In this document: one piece after another, positions 60,821 to 64,000 of the stretch
Position numbering within the stretch: position 1 is the stretch's first letter
How the letters are laid out: every line of letters starts with the position of its first letter
NCBI RefSeq assembly: GCF_030163755.1
Contig: NZ_JASJOE010000009.1
Coordinates: 1-64,000, forward strand
From: Roseicyclus amphidinii
GTDB taxonomy: Bacteria; Pseudomonadota; Alphaproteobacteria; Rhodobacterales; Rhodobacteraceae
Reading direction: 5' to 3'
DNA length: 64,000 nt
Translations under genes and position numbers: made by a program
The notes under the pieces: model-generated
Told to the model about the DNA's origin: nothing
Databases searched by the model: none
What the model saw: the letters and a program-made list of their open reading frames with translations, nothing else

Positions 60821-61657
60821 ATGCGCGACGATCAGAATGCCGAATCCCCCCGCCGGGCGCGGGGCCGCCCAAAGGCTTGGGACGACAAGACCGAGCAGAA
60901 CACGATCAAGTCGCTCGACCGGGCGATGGCGGTGTTCGAGCATCTCTCGACGATGCAGGGCGCGACCCTGTCCGAGCTGGCCGCCGATACCGAGCAGTCG
61001 CCGGCGACGACCTACCGTATCCTGACGACGCTCGAGGCCCGCGGGCTGGTGGAGTTCGATGCAAGCGCGCAGCTGTGGCACATCGGGCCGCGCGCCTTCC
61101 TGATCGGGGCGCGGTACCTGCGCCGCACCTCGGTGGTGGACCGGGCGCGGCCGATCCTGCGGCGGTTGATGGAGGCGACGGGCGAGACCGCGAACCTCGG
61201 CATCGCGCGGGAAAGCCATGTGCTTTTCGTGAGCCAGGTGGAAAGCCATGCCTCGATCCGGGCGTTCTTTCCGCCCGGCTCGCTGTCGCCGATGCATGCC
61301 TCGGGGATCGGCAAGGCGCTTCTGGCGCAGATGACCGATGACCGGCTGTCGCGCTACATCGCCACCGCGCCGCTGGACCGGTTCACAGTGCGCACGCTGA
61401 CCGATCCGGGCGACTTGCGCGCCGATCTGCAGGAGACACGGGCGCGCGGCTTTGCCATCGACGACGAGGAAAAGACCGAAGGGATGCGCTGCATCGCGGC
61501 CCCTGTCTTCGACTGGAACGGAGAGGCGGTGGCGGGGCTGTCGGTCTCCGGCCCGGTGAGCCGGGTGTCGGAGGCCGAGACGCCTCGGCTGGCCGATGCG
61601 GTGACGCGGGCGGCGGACGAGCTGTCGGCGGCGCTGGGCGCGGATCGCAAGGGCTGA
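60821..61657 (+). CDS. bhcR: IclR-family regulator BhcR
   Basis: A 278-aa IclR protein divergent from bhcA, with CGAGG before its ATG. After a basic N-terminus (SPRRARGRPKAWDD) comes the winged helix-turn-helix (TLSELAADTEQSPATTYRIL), then the effector domain (TANLGIARESHVLFVSQVES; SPMHASGIGKALLAQM; GFAIDDEEKTEGMRCIAAPV). In Paracoccus BhcR senses glyoxylate and controls the bhc operon; the same role is expected here from its position. The convergent LysR gene lies 3 bases after its stop. Confidence 0.94.
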   Translation: MRDDQNAESPRRARGRPKAWDDKTEQNTIKSLDRAMAVFEHLSTMQGATLSELAADTEQSPATTYRILTTLEARGLVEFDASAQLWHIGPRAFLIGARYLRRTSVVDRARPILRRLMEATGETANLGIARESHVLFVSQVESHASIRAFFPPGSLSPMHASGIGKALLAQMTDDRLSRYIATAPLDRFTVRTLTDPGDLRADLQETRARGFAIDDEEKTEGMRCIAAPVFDWNGEAVAGLSVSGPVSRVSEAETPRLADAVTRAADELSAALGADRKG

Positions 61658-61660
61658 AGC

Positions 61661-62575
61661 TCAGGCGAGCGCGGCGAGGCGGTCGAGGTTCCGTTCGAGG
61701 CAGTCGAGGAAGCGGTCGCGCAGCGGGTCGCGCACATCGGCGGCCCATGCGGCGGCAAGGTGCAACCGGCGGATGGGCTGGCCCGTGGGCGTGAGCAGCG
61801 GGCGGAAGGCGACGCCGTCGGTGCGGACCTGCGCCGACCAGCGCGGCACCACGGCAAGGCCGAGACCGGCGGCGACCAGGCCGACGATGGTGTGCTTCTC
61901 CTCGGCGATCTGGGCGATGCGCGCGCTGTGGCCATGCTCCAGCATCAGCTTGATGGTCAGGTCGTGACTGTGCGGGCGCGACTGGCGGTCGGGCACGATC
62001 AGCGGTGCGTCCGACAGGTCGTCGACGCTCAGGCTGTCGCGGGCGGCCAGCGGGTGCCCCTCGGGCAGGGCGACGACGGTGCTTTCGGAGAGCAGCGCGC
62101 GCGTGACAAGCCGCGGGTCGCGCCGGTCGGGCGGGCGCAGGATGGCCAGGTCGAGGCGGCCCGACAGAAGCCGGGGGATGAGCTGGATCGTCTTGCGCTC
62201 CTCGATATGGACGGTGACCTCGGGGGCCTCGTCGCGGAAGAGCGGCAGGACCTGCGGCAAAAGCCCCGCGGCGGCGCTGTCTATCGCGCCGATGGCAAGG
62301 CGGCGTGCGCCGCTGCGGCCAAGCCCGCGGGCGCGCGTCTCGAAGGCTTCGGCCTCGGCCAGGAGGCGGCGGGCATCCGGCAAAAGCTCCTGCCCGGCGG
62401 GGGTCAGGCTGACCTGCCGCGTGGTGCGCTGCACCAGCGTCGCGCCGAGGTGATCCTCGAGCGCGCGCAGGCGGCGGCCGAGCGTGGCGGGAAGCATGTC
62501 GAGCCGCCGCGCGGCGCGGCCGAAATGCAGCTCGTCGGCGACGGCGAGGAAACAGGCGAGATCGGCGAGGGTCAT
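61661..62575 (-). CDS. LysR-family transcriptional regulator
   Basis: A 304-aa LysR protein: the N-terminal helix-turn-helix is ACFLAVADELHFGRAARRLD with LGATLVQRTTRQVSLTPAGQ after it. The effector-binding domain includes RRLAIGAIDSAAAGLLPQVL and LVAAGLGLAVVPRWSAQVR. It is divergent from the tartrate/malate dehydrogenase-like gene with a 110-base spacer, so it very probably controls that gene. The spacer has ATATTATTGCAG and TATATAATG, an AT-rich region fitting overlapping promoters; no clear T-N11-A box was fixed. Confidence 0.92.
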   Translation of the reverse strand: MTLADLACFLAVADELHFGRAARRLDMLPATLGRRLRALEDHLGATLVQRTTRQVSLTPAGQELLPDARRLLAEAEAFETRARGLGRSGARRLAIGAIDSAAAGLLPQVLPLFRDEAPEVTVHIEERKTIQLIPRLLSGRLDLAILRPPDRRDPRLVTRALLSESTVVALPEGHPLAARDSLSVDDLSDAPLIVPDRQSRPHSHDLTIKLMLEHGHSARIAQIAEEKHTIVGLVAAGLGLAVVPRWSAQVRTDGVAFRPLLTPTGQPIRRLHLAAAWAADVRDPLRDRFLDCLERNLDRLAALA

Positions 62576-62685
62576 GGGGGTCCGGATATTATTGCAGGAC
62601 TGTATATAATGATCTGGGACTTGAGGCGAGGGGGGCTGCGCCGTTACCCCGCTGCCAGATGCAACCCGAGCCGGAGGTTTCCGCC

Positions 62686-63756
62686 ATGCAAAGCTACAAG
62701 ATCGCCGCCATTCCCGCCGACGGTATCGGCCCCGAGGTGATCGAGGCCGGGCTCGCCGTGCTCGAGGCCGTGGCCGCGCGCGAGGGGTTCGCGCTGGAGG
62801 TCACGCAATTCGACTGGGGCTCGGACTATTACAAGCGCCATGGCGAGATGATGCCGGCCGATGGCCCCGAGCAGCTGAAGGGCCATGACGCGATCTATTT
62901 CGGCGCGGTGGGTGCGCCGGATGTGCCCGATCACATCACGCTCTGGGGCCTGCGCCTGCCGATCTGCCAGGGGTTCGACCAATATGCCAACGTGCGCCCC
63001 ACGCGCATCCTGCCGGGGATCAAGGCGCCCTTGGCGGGCGTGGGGCCGGGGGATCTCGACTGGGTGATCGTGCGCGAGAACTCGGAAGGCGAATACTCCG
63101 GCCACGGCGGGCGCGCGCATCGCGGCCTGCCCGAGGAGGTGGCGACGGAGGTGTCGATCTTCACCCGCGTGGGGGTGACGCGGATCATGCGCTATGCCTT
63201 CGCGCTGGCGCAGTCGCGGCCCCGCAAGCTGTTGACGGTGGTCACGAAATCCAACGCGCAGCGGTTCGGCATGGTGATGTGGGACGAGATCGCGGCCGAG
63301 GTGGCCAAGGAGTTCCCGGACGTCACCTGGGACAAGATGCTGGTTGACGCGATGACGGTGCGGATGGTGAAGAACCCGCAGTCGCTCGACACGATCGTGG
63401 CGACGAACCTGCATGCCGACATCCTGTCGGATCTCGCGGGCGCGCTGGCGGGCTCTCTGGGCGTTGCGCCGACGGCCAACATCGACCCCGAGCGGCGCTT
63501 TCCCTCGATGTTCGAGCCGATCCACGGCTCGGCCTTCGACATCGTGGGCAAGGGCATCGCCAATCCGGTGGCGAGCTTCTGGACCGCGGCGCAGATGCTG
63601 GAGCATCTCGGCCAGCCCGCGGCGGCGACGCGGCTGATGGCGGCAGTCGAACAGGTCTGCGCGGCGGGCATCCTGACGCCTGACGTGGGCGGCACCGCCA
63701 CCACGCAGGAGGTGACCGACGCGGTGGTCGAGGCGGTGCGGGGCGCAAACGCCTGA
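62686..63756 (+). CDS. Tartrate/D-malate dehydrogenase-family enzyme
   Basis: ATG 62686 (MQSYKIAAIPADGIGPEVIE) has GGAGG at 62672-62676. The 356-aa protein belongs to the isocitrate/isopropylmalate dehydrogenase family, in the TtuC/DmlA branch: ITLWGLRLPICQGFDQYANV, VRENSEGEYSGHGGRAH, ATNLHADILSDLAGALAGSL and EPIHGSAFDIVGKGIANPVA. It oxidises tartrate or D-malate with NAD, divalent metal and sometimes decarboxylation. The exact substrate needs assay. It is under the probable control of the divergent LysR gene. Its products (pyruvate, oxaloglycolate) feed the same C2-C4 metabolism as the bhc operon. Confidence 0.9.
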   Translation: MQSYKIAAIPADGIGPEVIEAGLAVLEAVAAREGFALEVTQFDWGSDYYKRHGEMMPADGPEQLKGHDAIYFGAVGAPDVPDHITLWGLRLPICQGFDQYANVRPTRILPGIKAPLAGVGPGDLDWVIVRENSEGEYSGHGGRAHRGLPEEVATEVSIFTRVGVTRIMRYAFALAQSRPRKLLTVVTKSNAQRFGMVMWDEIAAEVAKEFPDVTWDKMLVDAMTVRMVKNPQSLDTIVATNLHADILSDLAGALAGSLGVAPTANIDPERRFPSMFEPIHGSAFDIVGKGIANPVASFWTAAQMLEHLGQPAAATRLMAAVEQVCAAGILTPDVGGTATTQEVTDAVVEAVRGANA

Positions 63757-63777
63757 GCGCGCGACGGCCTTTGGTGA

Positions 63778-63854
63778 TGGCGACCCCTGAAGGACTCGAA
63801 CCCTCAACCTGCTGATTAGAAGTCAGCTGCTCTATCCTGTTGAGCTAAGGGGCC
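63778..63854 (-). tRNA. tRNA-Arg (anticodon TCT)
   Basis: The 77-nt cloverleaf reads on the minus strand: acceptor stem GGCCCCT/AGGGGTC with a G-T pair at position 2-71, discriminator G and encoded CCA (63780-63778). The anticodon stem GCTGA/TCAGC encloses loop CTTCTAA, so the anticodon TCT (63820-63818) reads AGA. The T-arm has GGTTCGAGTCC. It lies 21 bases after the dehydrogenase gene on the opposite strand, with no integrase seen beside it within the window. Confidence 0.97.
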
Positions 63855-64000
63855 GCTTGGGGCCTTGAATAGCGGACCGTTCCGGTCCGGTCCACGCTCA
63901 AAGCGCGCGGTCGTCGTGTGTTCGACCGCGCCGGACCCTGCGCCCCGGCCTGCTCAGCCGGGGCTCATCCCGCGCAGGCGTTCGGAGCGGCGGCGCAGGA
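63855..64000. other. Terminal intergenic stretch with three hairpins
   Basis: The last 146 bases contain GGACCG/CGGTCC (about 63873-63888), GCGCGGTCG/CGACCGCGC (about 63904-63930) and CCCCGGC/GCCGGGG (about 63943-63963). They would end transcription of a minus-strand gene entering from the right. A possible gene end (TGA at 63956-63954) is too short to support. Confidence 0.4.

Noticed and set aside
63954-64000. Possible C-terminal end of a minus-strand gene (tail like LRRRSERLRGMSPG, stop TGA at 63956-63954)
   Set aside because: Only 15 codons are visible and two frames are open, so the gene cannot be supported.

Overview
The window is GC-rich chromosomal DNA from an alphaproteobacterium, most likely Rhodobacteraceae (Paracoccus/Roseobacter type). 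Reasons: very high GC with long antisense ORFs in nearly every gene, E. coli-like long pntA, a bhcABCD/bhcR glyoxylate operon as described in Paracoccus, a hemP gene, a TTAA-N7-TTAA box, and an AAAACCGGTT-type palindrome common in alphaproteobacteria. Genes are packed, with many ATGA, GTGA or TGATG stop/start overlaps.

Layout. 0-3.5 kb (minus): end of a three-gene overlapping run (DUF3726-like protein, unknown 587-aa protein, atypical M19 dipeptidase homologue), then a TPR-like protein. 3.6-6.6 kb (plus): a secreted unknown protein and a secreted SUMF1/FGE-fold protein. 6.9-7.9 kb: an IS110-family element. 8.2-12.0 kb: an IorAB-type molybdenum hydroxylase, a divergent TetR regulator and an SMR efflux protein. 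12.1-18.0 kb (minus): a complete peptide ABC importer, divergent from 18.2-23.0 kb (plus) ArgE and three tandem M20D amidohydrolases, which suggests uptake and deacylation or hydrolysis of peptides or N-acyl amino acids. 23.1-30.4 kb: housekeeping and orphan genes (META/YbaY-like protein, MoaA, lipoprotein, acyl-CoA synthetase, DUF3422, SDR). 30.6-33.7 kb: pntAB with a clear intrinsic terminator. 33.8-38.1 kb: GAF protein, HemP, HDAC-family hydrolase, glutathione peroxidase, Nudix, DUF1178. 38.2-49.8 kb (minus): a surface-glycan or secreted-protein region with two related GT2 glycosyltransferases, two further GT-like proteins, a methyltransferase-like protein, an RTX-repeat sulfatase and two unknown partners. 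It is interrupted by a visibly AT-rich gene encoding a candidate HEPN protein. 49.9-54.0 kb: multipass membrane protein, BASS symporter, long-chain acyl-CoA ligase. 54.2-61.7 kb: allantoin degradation (bifunctional allantoinase/OHCU decarboxylase and AllA, whose product is glyoxylate) facing the bhcABCD operon (glyoxylate to oxaloacetate) and its regulator bhcR. 61.7-63.8 kb: LysR regulator divergent from a tartrate/D-malate dehydrogenase-like gene, then tRNA-Arg(TCT).

The most unusual non-coding signal is a set of four arrays of three or four consecutive, almost loop-less palindromes (cores TTGCAA or CTGCAG), each placed within a few bases of stop codons (12.1, 28.1, 38.1 and 51.3 kb). Palindrome cores are shared between distant arrays. 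The strongest candidate for an undescribed protein system is the AT-rich HEPN-like gene at 42.4-43.3 kb. No CRISPR array, rRNA or prophage was seen. All assignments come from reading the sequence; no database search was run.
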